Shown: positions 1-8,830 of the stretch, one piece after another | Numbering within the stretch: position 1 is the stretch's first letter | Layout of the letters: each line of letters opens with the position of its first letter | Source of the DNA: JAAYJS01 sp964346185 | GTDB lineage: Bacteria > Bacillota > Clostridia > Eubacteriales > Eubacteriaceae | Assembly: GCA_964346185.1 (NCBI GenBank) | Contig: CAYFTR010000001.1 | Location: forward strand, 62,001 to 126,000 | Length of the DNA stretch: 64,000 nt | Direction of reading: 5' to 3' | The notes under the pieces: model-generated | What the model saw: the letters and a program-made list of their open reading frames with translations, nothing else | Database searches by the model: none | What the model was told of the DNA's origin: nothing | Position numbers and translations under genes: made by a program

Positions 1-670
1 ACAGAAGGATGTCGTGGGCTTCCGCATCTTCCCGATGAATATAATGGGCGTCGTTGGTAGCAACCAAAGGTATTTCCAGTTTACGGGACAACTCTATCAA
101 TTCTTTGTTAACCAAAACTTCTTCCGGCAATCTGTGATCCTGTATTTCCAGAAAAAAATTGTCCGTACCGAAAATATCCTGATACAGGCGACATTTTTCT
201 TCGGCTTTTTCTTTTTGGTTTTGTAACAGCAATTGCGGGATTTCGCCGGCAATGCAGGCAGACAGGCATATAATCCCCTCGCTATGGGCACGGAGCAAGT
301 CATAATCGACACGGGGTTTATAGTAAAATCCTCGAATAAAACTCTCCGATACTATTTTGGATAAATTTTTATAGCCGGTATTGTTTTCCGCCAACAATAT
401 TAAATGATAGGGGTTTTTATCCAACTCCCCTTCTTTTTGTGTTAAAGCTCGGGGTGCTACGTAAACTTCCGACCCGATGATCGGTTTGATTTGCTGTTTT
501 AAACATTCTTTGTAAAAGGAAACCGCAGCAAATAACACACCGTGGTCGGTAATGGCAATGCTGTCCATCCCCATTTTTTTAGTTTCCGTCACAATGCGAT
601 CGATTTGTCCGAATCCGTCCAACAACGAATATTCGCTGTGGACATGTAAATGTGTAAATTTTGCCGCCAT
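1..670 (-). CDS. dnaE: DNA polymerase III alpha subunit, N-terminal part (partial)
   Basis: The first ~223 residues of the replicative polymerase alpha subunit are visible; the gene runs off the left edge. The protein opens with the PHP-domain signature HLHVHSEYSLLDG (about residues 7-19), then ITDHG and the VNKELIELSRKL region, followed by VATNDAHYIHREDAEAHD. These are PHP metal-site motifs. The PHP domain sits directly at the N terminus with no preceding OB fold or exonuclease, so it is the DnaE rather than the PolC type. The ATG at 670 follows an AGGAAC ribosome site. It is divergent from nothing here: galE lies upstream on the same strand, 123 bp away. Identification is firm; whether it is DnaE1 or a DnaE3-like enzyme cannot be decided from this part. 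Confidence 0.93.
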   Translation of the reverse strand, partial: MAAKFTHLHVHSEYSLLDGFGQIDRIVTETKKMGMDSIAITDHGVLFAAVSFYKECLKQQIKPIIGSEVYVAPRALTQKEGELDKNPYHLILLAENNTGYKNLSKIVSESFIRGFYYKPRVDYDLLRAHSEGIICLSACIAGEIPQLLLQNQKEKAEEKCRLYQDIFGTDNFFLEIQDHRLPEEVLVNKELIELSRKLEIPLVATNDAHYIHREDAEAHDILL

Positions 671-793
671 TTTTGTTCCTCTATTTCATATTATCAGCCG
701 TTTATACGTTTCGACTCCACATGCCTCCAACTCGCCAAAAGTATACCATAAGCATCTGCAAGTTACAGAAAGTTTAAGGGATTGTTTTGATCC

Positions 794-1798
794 CTATTTT
801 TCTTGTGCATTGTTGTTTTTTTCGAATCGCCACGCGTCCCGACACATATCTTTTATATCTCTTTTTGCCTGCCAATTCAGCATTTCTTTCGCCTTTTTCG
901 TATCGGCATAACATATGGCGATATCGCCCTGTCTTCTCGGTGCAACGGTATAAGGTATTTGAATGTTATTGACTTTTTCAAACGCGTGAACCAGTTCCAA
1001 AACCGAGGTTCCCTCTCCGGTACCCAAGTTAAAGACATCCCAGCCTTTTTGTATATGCTCCAACGCTTGGACATGCCCTTGCGCCAAATCCATAACGTGA
1101 ATGTAGTCCCGAACGCCTGTACCGTCTACCGTATCGTAATCATTACCGAAAACGTACAATTGTTCCCTTAGTCCTTTTGCCACCTGGGTGATATAGGGCA
1201 TTAAGTTGTTAGGAATACCTCGAGGATACTCGCCGATTAACCCGCTCGGGTGCGCGCCGACCGGGTTAAAGTAACGCAATAAGGTGACGGAAAAATTCGG
1301 ATCAGCCTCTGCGCAATCCTTTAAAATTTTCTCGTTCATTACTTTAGTTTCGCCATAAGGGTTGGTTGCGGGCTTTAGATGTTGAGTTTCTACAAAGGGA
1401 ACCTTGCCGTCGCCGTAAACCGTCGCCGATGAGCTGAACACAAATTGGTTGACGTTATATTTTCGACATAGTTTTAATAGGGTAATGGTCGACTTTAAAT
1501 TGTTGGCATAATAATCCAGGGGGTTTTTGACCGATTCGCCCACCGCTTTAAAACCTGCAAAATGAATGACACCGTCAATTTTTTGTTCCGTAAAAACGGG
1601 CTCCATTCGATGAAAGCGGGCGACATTTATCTGATAAAATTTAAAATCTTTTCCCGTTATTTTTCGAATACCTTCCAATGCCTGTTCATTACTGTTGCTG
1701 AAGTCGTCGGCAATAACAACCCTATGGCCAGCTTCCAGTAGTGCCACGCAAGTATGAGAACCGATATAGCCGGCACCGCCGGTTACTAAAACATTCAT
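794..1798 (-). CDS. galE: UDP-glucose 4-epimerase
   Basis: Interconverts UDP-glucose and UDP-galactose (Leloir pathway, and supply of UDP-galactose for surface polysaccharide). The 334-residue protein is the usual family length. It shows the extended SDR fold: NAD-binding TGGAGYIGSH at residues 6-15, the catalytic SSSATVYG near 122-129, and the YxxxK pair at Y148 and K152 (NPYGETK). The stretch LLRYFNPVGAHPSG is typical of GalE. A TGTATAAT extended -10 element lies on the minus strand at about 1831-1838, and there is an AACGAGG-like ribosome site before the ATG. No Leloir partner genes (galK, galT) are nearby, so it may mainly serve polysaccharide synthesis. Confidence 0.95.
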   Translation of the reverse strand: MNVLVTGGAGYIGSHTCVALLEAGHRVVIADDFSNSNEQALEGIRKITGKDFKFYQINVARFHRMEPVFTEQKIDGVIHFAGFKAVGESVKNPLDYYANNLKSTITLLKLCRKYNVNQFVFSSSATVYGDGKVPFVETQHLKPATNPYGETKVMNEKILKDCAEADPNFSVTLLRYFNPVGAHPSGLIGEYPRGIPNNLMPYITQVAKGLREQLYVFGNDYDTVDGTGVRDYIHVMDLAQGHVQALEHIQKGWDVFNLGTGEGTSVLELVHAFEKVNNIQIPYTVAPRRQGDIAICYADTKKAKEMLNWQAKRDIKDMCRDAWRFEKNNNAQEK

Positions 1799-2066
1799 AA
1801 TTTTCCTCGTTTTCGCTCTTATTTACCTCTATTATACACAAAATTATTAAAATTGTTTTTTAAGCCTTATAAATATGTTAAAGTAAATGAAAAACTAAGA
1901 CGATAATTAGTTCGAGAACCATTCATTGCATCAATTGCTACCGTCTTAAACTAACATACCCTTGTTAAAAGAAAGTAAACAGCATAAAATTATTAAATGA
2001 ATATAAGCATCTCCACCTCGACATATAAATCCGTATTTTAGATTAAATTTTAATGAGAGTGTATTT

Positions 2067-2459
2067 ATGAAGTATTATAAAAAATCCGATATCATTCTAA
2101 TTTTCCTGTTGATTATTATCTCATTCGGGATTTGGTTAGCCTTACAGCGATACAGTGAGGGGAAAAAACCGATCGCACAAATTTACGAAGGCAACCGTTT
2201 GGTTCAAACCGTTCCCTTAACCGAAGGCAAGGAGAAAGTGTTTCAGTTAGAAGGTAACACCCATGTTACCTTTCGTTTAAATGCCGACGGCAGCATTCAA
2301 TTTTTGACTTCCGATTGCCCCGATCAAATTTGTGTGCGTACGGGCAAACTTTCCAAAGTCGGTGAAAGTGCCGCCTGTTTGCCCAATAACTTATTAATTA
2401 AAATTGTTCCTGCCGATACCTCACCAAAGGACGATACGCCCGACATCATTGTGCATTAG
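2067..2459 (+). CDS. NusG domain II-containing membrane-anchored protein (EetA-like)
   Basis: 130 residues: one N-terminal membrane anchor (about residues 8-27) followed by an extracytoplasmic NusG_II-type domain. The domain has a cysteine pair in DCPDQIC (about residues 88-95) and a later AACLPN, as usual in this small family. It is followed directly by a Gx-transporter gene and an apbE gene. Family knowledge: NusG_II plus Gx-transporter proteins correspond to EetA and EetB in flavin-based extracellular electron transfer loci of Listeria and other Bacillota, where an ApbE-family enzyme (FmnB) flavinylates the surface acceptor. The EetA equivalence is an inference from architecture and neighbours. 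The function of the domain itself is not established by sequence. Confidence 0.75.
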   Translation: MKYYKKSDIILIFLLIIISFGIWLALQRYSEGKKPIAQIYEGNRLVQTVPLTEGKEKVFQLEGNTHVTFRLNADGSIQFLTSDCPDQICVRTGKLSKVGESAACLPNNLLIKIVPADTSPKDDTPDIIVH

Positions 2460-2475
2460 TTCAAAGGAATACGCG

Positions 2476-3021
2476 ATGAAAACTTTCATATTAAAAAACA
2501 AAACAAAACGTACGGTTTTTCTGGCTTTACTCTTTGCAATCGCCATCTTGTTGTCATTTGTCGAAAACATTTTGCCACCCCCTATACCGACCGTACCGGG
2601 TCTAAAATTCGGACTTTCCAATATTATTGTAATGTATGCCCTGTTGTTTTTAGGGTATAGGTCGGCTTTAGCTCTTGCACTCTTAAAAGGGTTTTTTGCC
2701 TTCGGCAGCCGCGGTGCCATGGCGGGAGCTTTCTCTACCACAGGCGGTTTGATTGCCCTTTGTGCCATGATAACTGTGCTGTTAATGTTTAAAAATAAAG
2801 CTACATATCTGAGCGTTTCTATCGTTGGAGCGGTCTTTCACAATTTAGGGCAATTTTTAATGGTTCTGTTGTTTTACGGCACCGCCATGTGGGTTTTATT
2901 ACCGATTCTTATTTTGTCCGGCGTTGCTGCCGGAGCACTGACCGCCACTTCCTTACGTTTTTTAATACCTGCCTTTCAATACATTCATAAAGAAAACGGA
3001 GATTCCCCCAATGCGTCGTAA
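2476..3021 (+). CDS. Gx transporter family / heptaprenyl diphosphate synthase component I-like membrane protein (EetB-like)
   Basis: About 181 residues with four to five hydrophobic segments. The ATG at 2476 is chosen because AAAGGA lies 8 bases before it; the longer upstream reading overlaps the preceding gene and is not hydrophobic. The motif ENILPPPIPTVPGLKFGLSN (about 28-47) is the hallmark of the Hpre_diP_synt_I / Gx transporter family, which shares an ECF S-component-like fold. The historic name suggests isoprenoid synthesis, but no polyprenyl synthase is adjacent. Its 3' end overlaps the apbE start by 11 bp, so the two are translationally coupled. In EET loci this family is called EetB; a role in quinone-to-flavin electron transfer or in flavin delivery is possible but unproven here. 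Confidence 0.8.
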   Translation: MKTFILKNKTKRTVFLALLFAIAILLSFVENILPPPIPTVPGLKFGLSNIIVMYALLFLGYRSALALALLKGFFAFGSRGAMAGAFSTTGGLIALCAMITVLLMFKNKATYLSVSIVGAVFHNLGQFLMVLLFYGTAMWVLLPILILSGVAAGALTATSLRFLIPAFQYIHKENGDSPNAS

Positions 3022-4084
3022 CGATTTAAGAATTATTATTATTATTTTATTGGTCGGAATAATCGGATTAGGTTGGTATCGCACAAGGTTTCAAAATGAA
3101 GCCGCCGATAACCGAAACTTGCAACGCTTTGAAACCACAACCATGGATATTTTTGATACCGTTACACAAATAACCCTTTACACCGAAGATGAAACCGCTT
3201 TTGAAGAAAAAAGCCGAATTCTTTTAGCGGACTTAAAAAACTATCATGCTCTTTATGATATTTATAACGACTATCCCGGGCTAAATAATTTGAAAACCGT
3301 CAACGACCATGCCGGCATAGAGCCGGTGGTTGTGGATCAAAAAATTATTGACCTCTTAAATTTCTCTAAAGAAATGTATCGAACCACCGAGGGACAAACC
3401 AACGTCGCTATGGGATCCGTACTTTCCATATGGCACCGCTACCGACAAGAGGGGTTGAAAAACCCCGCCGCTGCCCAATTGCCTCCGATGGCGGAATTAT
3501 CCGAAGCGGCACAACACACCGATATCAACAAAGTCATTATCGACGAGAAAAATAGTACCGTATTTTTGGAAGATCCCGACATGCGTCTGGATGTCGGCGC
3601 CGTTGCCAAAGGCTATGCGGCGGAAATGGCTGTCCGTCAAGCCGAAGCGTACGGCGTGGATTCGTTATTATTGTCCCTTGGAGGCAATGTCTGTGCACTG
3701 GGTAGCAAACCCGACGGCAGCCCCTGGGTCGTCGGTATTCAAAACCCGTCTTTAGATGCCGCAAACAACAGCATTGCTCAAATAAAAGCCGTAGATACTT
3801 CTCTGGTAACCTCCGGCAGCTACCAACGGTTTTATAGCGTCGCCGGCAACAACTACAATCACATCATCGACCCTGAAACCCTTAAGCCTGCGACCTACTT
3901 TGATTCCGTTTCCGTTATTACCGACCATTCCGGCACGGCAGATGCCCTATCCACCGCATTGTTCTGTATACCCTACGAAGCGGGGGTTGACTTTGCAAAA
4001 CAACAAAACGGTGTCAATGTTTTTTGGGTCTTTAAAGACGGTACAACGGCACAAACCCCCGGGTTCGATCGGCTGACCCGATAA
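3011..4084 (+). CDS. apbE: FAD:protein FMN transferase
   Basis: Covalently attaches FMN from FAD to threonine in target flavoproteins (for example Rnf/Nqr subunits or surface FMN-binding proteins). The 357-residue protein has an uncleaved N-terminal anchor (residues about 7-23) and no lipobox cysteine, so it acts on the outer face of the membrane. Family motifs are present: MDIFDTVTQITLY near the start of the domain, DVGAVAKGYAAE in the middle, SLGGNVCALGSKPDGSPW and the C-terminal VTSGSYQRF...YNHIIDPET. It overlaps the upstream membrane gene by 11 bp. No FMN-binding acceptor protein is encoded in this window, so the substrate is unknown. Confidence 0.92.
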   Translation: MRRNDLRIIIIILLVGIIGLGWYRTRFQNEAADNRNLQRFETTTMDIFDTVTQITLYTEDETAFEEKSRILLADLKNYHALYDIYNDYPGLNNLKTVNDHAGIEPVVVDQKIIDLLNFSKEMYRTTEGQTNVAMGSVLSIWHRYRQEGLKNPAAAQLPPMAELSEAAQHTDINKVIIDEKNSTVFLEDPDMRLDVGAVAKGYAAEMAVRQAEAYGVDSLLLSLGGNVCALGSKPDGSPWVVGIQNPSLDAANNSIAQIKAVDTSLVTSGSYQRFYSVAGNNYNHIIDPETLKPATYFDSVSVITDHSGTADALSTALFCIPYEAGVDFAKQQNGVNVFWVFKDGTTAQTPGFDRLTR

Positions 4085-4118
4085 TTCAATAAAATTTTTT
4101 AAAAAAGGACTAAACAAC

Positions 4119-4664
4119 ATGGAATACTTTAACCGCGTTTTATTAAAAGACGGTACCGCTTGTGTTTTAAGAAACCCCACAGCAGGAGACGCCCGATCCG
4201 TTTTAGATATTTTAAAAACAACCTCCGGAGAAACAAACAATATGCTACGCTACCCCGACGAAATTCAATTAAGCATTGAAGAGGAACGTGAGTTTTTGGA
4301 AATAATGTCGGGCAATCCGAAAGCCATGATGATTGCCGCACTTGTAAACGAAAAAATTGTTGCAACCGCAAGCCTGGCACCGGTGGCGGAATGTGAGAAA
4401 TGTGCTCATAGAGCCTCTTTCGGGATTGTCGTTTTAAAAAATTATTGGGGCTGCGGTATCGGCACCTTGATGACAACCGCACTTATGGAGAGTGCACCGC
4501 TTATGGGCTATCGACAAATAGAACTGGAAGTTTTGGCGGAAAATCGCCGTGCTTTGGCACTCTATCGCAAATTCGGTTTTACAACATACGGCACCAACAA
4601 ACAGGCTTTTTATCATCGAGGCGGGACTTATAGTGCCTCCCGTTTAATGGTCTTAACCTTATAA
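4119..4664 (+). CDS. GNAT family N-acetyltransferase
   Basis: 181-residue single-domain acetyltransferase. The acetyl-CoA pyrophosphate loop is visible in the stretch VLKNYWGCGIGTLMTTALM (about 108-126), where the Q/RxxGxG/A motif appears as WGCGIG. It is followed by IELEVLAENRRALALYRKFG, the typical beta5-alpha4 region. The ATG at 4119 has AAAAGGA upstream. It lies 34 bp after apbE and may be read through from it. The substrate cannot be predicted; RimJ/RimL-like and small-molecule acetyltransferases share this pattern. Confidence 0.85.
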   Translation: MEYFNRVLLKDGTACVLRNPTAGDARSVLDILKTTSGETNNMLRYPDEIQLSIEEEREFLEIMSGNPKAMMIAALVNEKIVATASLAPVAECEKCAHRASFGIVVLKNYWGCGIGTLMTTALMESAPLMGYRQIELEVLAENRRALALYRKFGFTTYGTNKQAFYHRGGTYSASRLMVLTL

Positions 4665-4721
4665 CACCGATTCGTACCGATTATCTGCACATCGTTTACA
4701 AAGTACTTTTTGAGAAACAAT

Positions 4722-4750
4722 TTGAAGTCCTCTCTTCTCGATAGTATAAT
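4722..4750 (+). promoter_or_regulatory. Sigma-70-type promoter for ddh
   Basis: TTGAAG (4722-4727) and a perfect TATAAT (4745-4750) are separated by 17 bp. The site is 39 bp upstream of the ddh ATG, in a 124-bp gap after the acetyltransferase gene. Confidence 0.75.
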
Positions 4751-4788
4751 ACAGCTAATTAACTTTAGTATGATGAATAGGAGTACTT

Positions 4789-5775
4789 ATGAAAAAAATA
4801 CAAATTGCCATTGTCGGCTACGGCAACCTCGGAAAAGGAGTGGAATTGGCCGTCAAACAACAGCCGGATATGTCCGTCTACGCGGTTTACTCCCGCCGCC
4901 CGGCACAAAGTCTGCAAACCTACGGTACCCAAGTACGAGCTATGACTGATTTACCGAAGGATGCCCAACACATTGATGTCGCTATTTTATGTGGCGGCTC
5001 AGCCACGGATTTAACCGAACAGGGGCCTGAAATTGCCCGATATACCAACACCGTCGATGCCTTCGATACCCATGCCCGCATACCGGACTATTTTAACCGT
5101 GTAAACGCCTCCGCCCAATCCGCGAGACACACCGCCATTATTGCAACCGGTTGGGATCCGGGTTTGTTTTCTTTAAACCGGGTACTGGCGGACAGCATTT
5201 TAACCGGCGGCAAGCTATATACATTTTGGGGTAAGGGTGTCAGTCAAGGTCACAGCGATGCCTTAAGACGTGTACCGGGTGTTGCAAAGGCGGTTCAATA
5301 CACCCTCCCCAACAAAGATATGATTACACAAATTGAACAAGGTAACGATATCGGCGAAGATACGTTTGCCCGTCACACTCGGGAATGCTACGTTGTATTG
5401 GAAGATGGTGCCGATGCCGTTGCCGTTGAGCAAGCAATTGTTACAATGCCCAATTATTTTAAAGGGTACAAAACAATTGTCCATTTTATTGACAACGCCA
5501 CCTTTGAAGCGAACCATAAGGGCATGCCCCATGGCGGGCAGGTTATTGCGTCGGGCTATACCGGCACGGATAGGGATACCAACCATCAAATTATGCGTTT
5601 TTGCTTGGAGTTGGATAAAAACTCGGAGTTTACCGCAGCGGTAAATGCTGCCTACGCCCGAGCCTGCTACCGTTTAAATCAAAAAGACGAAATCGGTGCT
5701 TACACCGTTTTCGATGTGGCACCCGGGTTGCTCTCGCCCCTTACTCCCGAAGCATTAAGGGCACACTATTTATAA
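4789..5775 (+). CDS. ddh: meso-diaminopimelate D-dehydrogenase
   Basis: NADP-dependent enzyme (EC 1.4.1.16) making meso-diaminopimelate from tetrahydrodipicolinate in one step, for lysine and peptidoglycan. The 328-residue length matches the family. The N-terminal dinucleotide-binding loop is VGYGNLGKG (about residues 9-17), followed by SRRPAQ for the NADP phosphate. Family-typical stretches include CGGSATDL, NTVDAFDTHARIP, GWDPGLFSLNR and TFWGKGVSQGHSDALRR. It stands alone behind its own promoter and ends at a bidirectional terminator shared with the convergent transketolase genes. The presence of this pathway implies meso-DAP availability, though not necessarily DAP-type cross-links. Confidence 0.95.
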   Translation: MKKIQIAIVGYGNLGKGVELAVKQQPDMSVYAVYSRRPAQSLQTYGTQVRAMTDLPKDAQHIDVAILCGGSATDLTEQGPEIARYTNTVDAFDTHARIPDYFNRVNASAQSARHTAIIATGWDPGLFSLNRVLADSILTGGKLYTFWGKGVSQGHSDALRRVPGVAKAVQYTLPNKDMITQIEQGNDIGEDTFARHTRECYVVLEDGADAVAVEQAIVTMPNYFKGYKTIVHFIDNATFEANHKGMPHGGQVIASGYTGTDRDTNHQIMRFCLELDKNSEFTAAVNAAYARACYRLNQKDEIGAYTVFDVAPGLLSPLTPEALRAHYL

Positions 5776-5845
5776 AATTTGTTTTCACCAACCCTAGTTA
5801 TATTCTGAACAAATCTGCAATTGTACGCGTGTAACGCCTGAAAAC

Positions 5846-5880
5846 GTAAAAAAGCCTCTCATATGAGAGGCTTTTTTATT
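5846..5880. terminator. Bidirectional rho-independent terminator between ddh and transketolase
   Basis: Perfect 9-bp stem, GCCTCTCAT (5854-5862) with ATGAGAGGC (5863-5871), flanked by A6 on the left and T6 on the right, so it can serve both convergent genes. Confidence 0.9.
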
Positions 5881-5892
5881 GTTACTTCCCTA

Positions 5893-6828
5893 TCAATCTT
5901 TTTGAGAGATGGCTTTTTTAGCCGCGGCAACAATACTCTGTGCATTCATACCGTAATGCTCCAATAAATCTTGTGCTTTACCAGATTGCCCGAAAGTATC
6001 CTGAAGACCCACACGTACCACAGGTACGGGGAAACGTTCCGACAATACTTCGCAAACGGCGGAACCTAATCCACCGATGACGGAGTGTTCCTCCGCCGTA
6101 ACAACAGCTCCGGTTTTAGCCGCCGATTCTACAATTAAATCGGCATCGATGGGTTTAACGGATCCCATATTGATTACTTCCGCGGAAATACCTTCATCTT
6201 TTAAGCGTTCCGCCGCTTTAAGAGCTTGTTCGACCATTAAGCCCATGGCGATAATGGTAACATCTCGCCCGGTTTTCAGCTCAACCCCTTCGCCGACATT
6301 AAATTCGTAGTCTTCATCAAAAAGAACTTCCAGATCCATTCGGCCCAATCGAATATAAACGGGACCGTCTATTTTCATGGCGGCTTCCATCATACGACAG
6401 GTTTCCGTTGCGTCCGCCGGTACCAAAACCGTCATATTGGGGAGCGTACGCATAATAGACACGTCCTCCACACTCTGGTGGGATCCGCCGTCTTCACCTG
6501 CGGATATTCCTGCATGACTTAAAGCCAGTTTGACATTAAGGTTCGGATAGCAGATGCTGTTACGAATAATTTCAAAAGCACGACCGGTTCCGAATACGGC
6601 AAAAGTCGATGCCCATGGCATTTGACCACCTGCCGCTAAACCTGCCGCAACACCCATTAAGTTGGCTTCAGCAATACCCAAATTAAAGTGACGCTCGGGG
6701 TGTTCTTTTTTAAAGACGGATGTTTTGGTGGATCCGGATAAATCGGCATCCAACACGACCATTTTAGGATAACTTTTAAAAAGTTCGTTTAAATGTTCGC
6801 CGTAGGCTTGTCTTGTGGATTTTTTCAT
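5893..6828 (-). CDS. Transketolase, C-terminal (pyrimidine-binding) subunit
   Basis: Second half of a split transketolase (311 residues), carrying the TPP pyrimidine-binding domain and the C-terminal transketolase domain. Recognisable blocks are VLDADLSGSTKT, HFNLGIAEANLMGVAAGLAAGG, SHAGISAGEDGGSHQSVEDV and the C-terminal ITAEEHSVIGGLGSAV-like region. The conserved Glu for TPP activation is in the GIAEANL stretch. It starts 1 bp after the stop of the N-terminal subunit gene, with its GGAGGA ribosome site inside that gene, so the two are made together. Works in the non-oxidative pentose phosphate pathway. DXP synthase is excluded by the split form and the partner. Confidence 0.93.
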   Translation of the reverse strand: MKKSTRQAYGEHLNELFKSYPKMVVLDADLSGSTKTSVFKKEHPERHFNLGIAEANLMGVAAGLAAGGQMPWASTFAVFGTGRAFEIIRNSICYPNLNVKLALSHAGISAGEDGGSHQSVEDVSIMRTLPNMTVLVPADATETCRMMEAAMKIDGPVYIRLGRMDLEVLFDEDYEFNVGEGVELKTGRDVTIIAMGLMVEQALKAAERLKDEGISAEVINMGSVKPIDADLIVESAAKTGAVVTAEEHSVIGGLGSAVCEVLSERFPVPVVRVGLQDTFGQSGKAQDLLEHYGMNAQSIVAAAKKAISQKD

Positions 6829-6829
6829 C

Positions 6830-7645
6830 TCAGTCCTCCATCTCCAATTCTTTTAAAGCGATTTCCAGTTCTTCCGGCTTCGGTGCCACACCGTGCCAAC
6901 CGCAAACATTTTCCATGTAGGATACACCTTTACCTTTTACGGTTTTGCAGATAATAGCGGTCGGCTTGCCCTTAACGCTTTGAGCCTCTGTCCAAGCTTG
7001 TTCTAACAATTCCAAAGAGTTGCCGTCGTCAACCGATATAACGTGCCAGCCGAAGGCTTTAAATTTGTCGACAATAGGATAGGGGCACATAACGTCGCGG
7101 ATATCACCGTCTATTTGCAGGTTGTTGTTGTCTACAAAGGCCATAAGATTATCTAATTTGTGGTGTGCCGCCGACATGGCCGCCTCCCAAACCAAACCCT
7201 CCTGTAATTCGCCGTCGCCTAATACGGCATAAACTCTGTGATCGGATTGATCCAGTTTACCGGAAATCGCCATACCTACAGCCGTGGATATTCCCTGACC
7301 TAAAGAGCCTGTAGACATATCCACCCCGGGAACTTTTTTCATATCCGGGTGACCTTGCAAAATAGACCCCAATTGTCTGAAGTGTTGGAGCTCTTCTTCC
7401 GGGAAAAATCCTTTAGCCGCCAATACTGAGTACAACACCGGTGTCGCATGACCTTTAGACATAACCAGACGATCTCTGTTGGGCATTTTAGGATTTTTCG
7501 GATCAACCGTCATTTTATCGAAGTAAAGCATGGTTAATATTTCAACCGAAGACAAAGAGCCGCCGGGGTGACCGGAACCGGCTTTTGCAACCATTTTAAC
7601 AATATCGCAGCGTATTTTATTGGCGATTTTTTCCAGTTCTTTCAT
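6830..7645 (-). CDS. Transketolase, N-terminal (diphosphate-binding) subunit
   Basis: 271-residue TPP diphosphate-binding half of a two-subunit transketolase. The ATG at 7645 is chosen over a longer reading because AAGGAGAA lies just upstream and the protein then begins like its family. Motifs: GHPGGSLSSVEILTMLYF near residue 25, SKGHATPVLYS, and the TPP/Mg motif GDGELQEGLVWEAAM...DNNNLQIDG. It precedes the C-terminal subunit with a 1-bp gap. It lies 44 bp after alr on the same strand, so it may be cotranscribed with ispF, mtnN and alr. Split transketolases are common in anaerobic Bacillota. Confidence 0.93.
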   Translation of the reverse strand: MKELEKIANKIRCDIVKMVAKAGSGHPGGSLSSVEILTMLYFDKMTVDPKNPKMPNRDRLVMSKGHATPVLYSVLAAKGFFPEEELQHFRQLGSILQGHPDMKKVPGVDMSTGSLGQGISTAVGMAISGKLDQSDHRVYAVLGDGELQEGLVWEAAMSAAHHKLDNLMAFVDNNNLQIDGDIRDVMCPYPIVDKFKAFGWHVISVDDGNSLELLEQAWTEAQSVKGKPTAIICKTVKGKGVSYMENVCGWHGVAPKPEELEIALKELEMED

Positions 7646-7689
7646 AAATTCTCCTTTTGTTATTCTATTTATTATTAATTGATTTTGAA

Positions 7690-8820
7690 CTATCCGTCTA
7701 TATATATTCTCGGCACCCTGGCGGATACCATGCACAATACTTCATAAGATATGGTACCCAAGGTTGTTGCCATTGTATCTGCCGGGTAGTCTTCTCCAAA
7801 AATTTCCACCCGATCCCCCACGGCGACGGTATCGATATCGGTGACATCAACCATACATTGATCCATACAAATATTGCCTACAACCGGTGCAAAGGCTTCC
7901 CCTATTTTAACACAATAGCCTCTTCCCGACAAAAGTCTTGAAAAGCCGTCGGCGTAACCGACGGGTAAGGTGGCAATTTTTCGTACTTCTTCGGCAATAT
8001 ATCGTCGGCCGTAACCTAAGGAATCACCGGGGGCAATGGTTTTTAGATGTGTCACCGTTGTATACAAACTCATCACCGGTAAAATCGGTAAGTTTTCTTT
8101 ATGTACTTCCCGGGAGGGGTAGTAGCCGTACAAAACAATACCGGGACGCACCGTCGTATACAGGGTATCATCGAACTCTATCACACCGGCGGAGTTTTCG
8201 ATATGAACCACCGGCGGCGTTATTCCTCTGTCATTTAAATCCCTAAAAACCTTCTGAAAGCGCTCTACCTGTTGTTTTGTGAAGGTTTTATCCGCTTCGT
8301 CGGCTGTTGCCAAGTGCGTGTACAGCCCCTCAATTGTAATGTGCGGCAAAGCGGCCATTTTTACAATTTCTTCGACCGCTTCCCGAGACTTTAAGCCGAT
8401 ACGTCCCATCCCCGTATCTATTTTTATATGAACGGGGTAAGGCGATGACGGTTGTTTTTCCGACAAATAATCGGATAAGGCCTTGGCAAAATCGTAACGG
8501 TATACCCCCGGAGTGATACAATTGTTAACCAGTTCCGGAATTTCCGCTGTCATGGTGGTACCCAAGATAAATATCGGTATATCTTTCAGGCCTTGTCGCC
8601 TTAAAGTGAGGGCTTCTTCTAAAAAAGCAACTCCTAACGCGTCTGCGCCTTCTTCAACCAAGGCTTGAATCATGGGAAAGCCGTGTCCATAGGCATCCGC
8701 TTTGACAATTGCCATAATTTTTATACAGTCGCCCACTTTTTTTCTGATCGCTCTAAAATTGTTGCGAGCATTTTTTAAATTAACAACCGCCCAAGTGTTT
8801 CGTTTTGCGCTATGTGTCAT
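7690..8820 (-). CDS. alr: Alanine racemase
   Basis: PLP enzyme converting L- to D-alanine for peptidoglycan. The protein is 376 residues, family length. The PLP lysine is K40 in MAIVKADAYGHG. The second catalytic base, a tyrosine, is in SLGYGRRYIA of the C-terminal domain, and the C-terminal region contains VGNICMDQCMVDVT, which is typical. The start is the ATG at 8820. Ten bases separate it from the upstream mtnN stop on the same strand. Confidence 0.96.
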   Translation of the reverse strand: MTHSAKRNTWAVVNLKNARNNFRAIRKKVGDCIKIMAIVKADAYGHGFPMIQALVEEGADALGVAFLEEALTLRRQGLKDIPIFILGTTMTAEIPELVNNCITPGVYRYDFAKALSDYLSEKQPSSPYPVHIKIDTGMGRIGLKSREAVEEIVKMAALPHITIEGLYTHLATADEADKTFTKQQVERFQKVFRDLNDRGITPPVVHIENSAGVIEFDDTLYTTVRPGIVLYGYYPSREVHKENLPILPVMSLYTTVTHLKTIAPGDSLGYGRRYIAEEVRKIATLPVGYADGFSRLLSGRGYCVKIGEAFAPVVGNICMDQCMVDVTDIDTVAVGDRVEIFGEDYPADTMATTLGTISYEVLCMVSARVPRIYIDG

Positions 8821-8830
8821 ATTATTCGTG

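Noticed and set aside
1799..2066. Possible small RNA or riboswitch between galE and the NusG_II gene
   Set aside because: I found no conserved riboswitch blocks or clear terminator; only AT-rich spacer.
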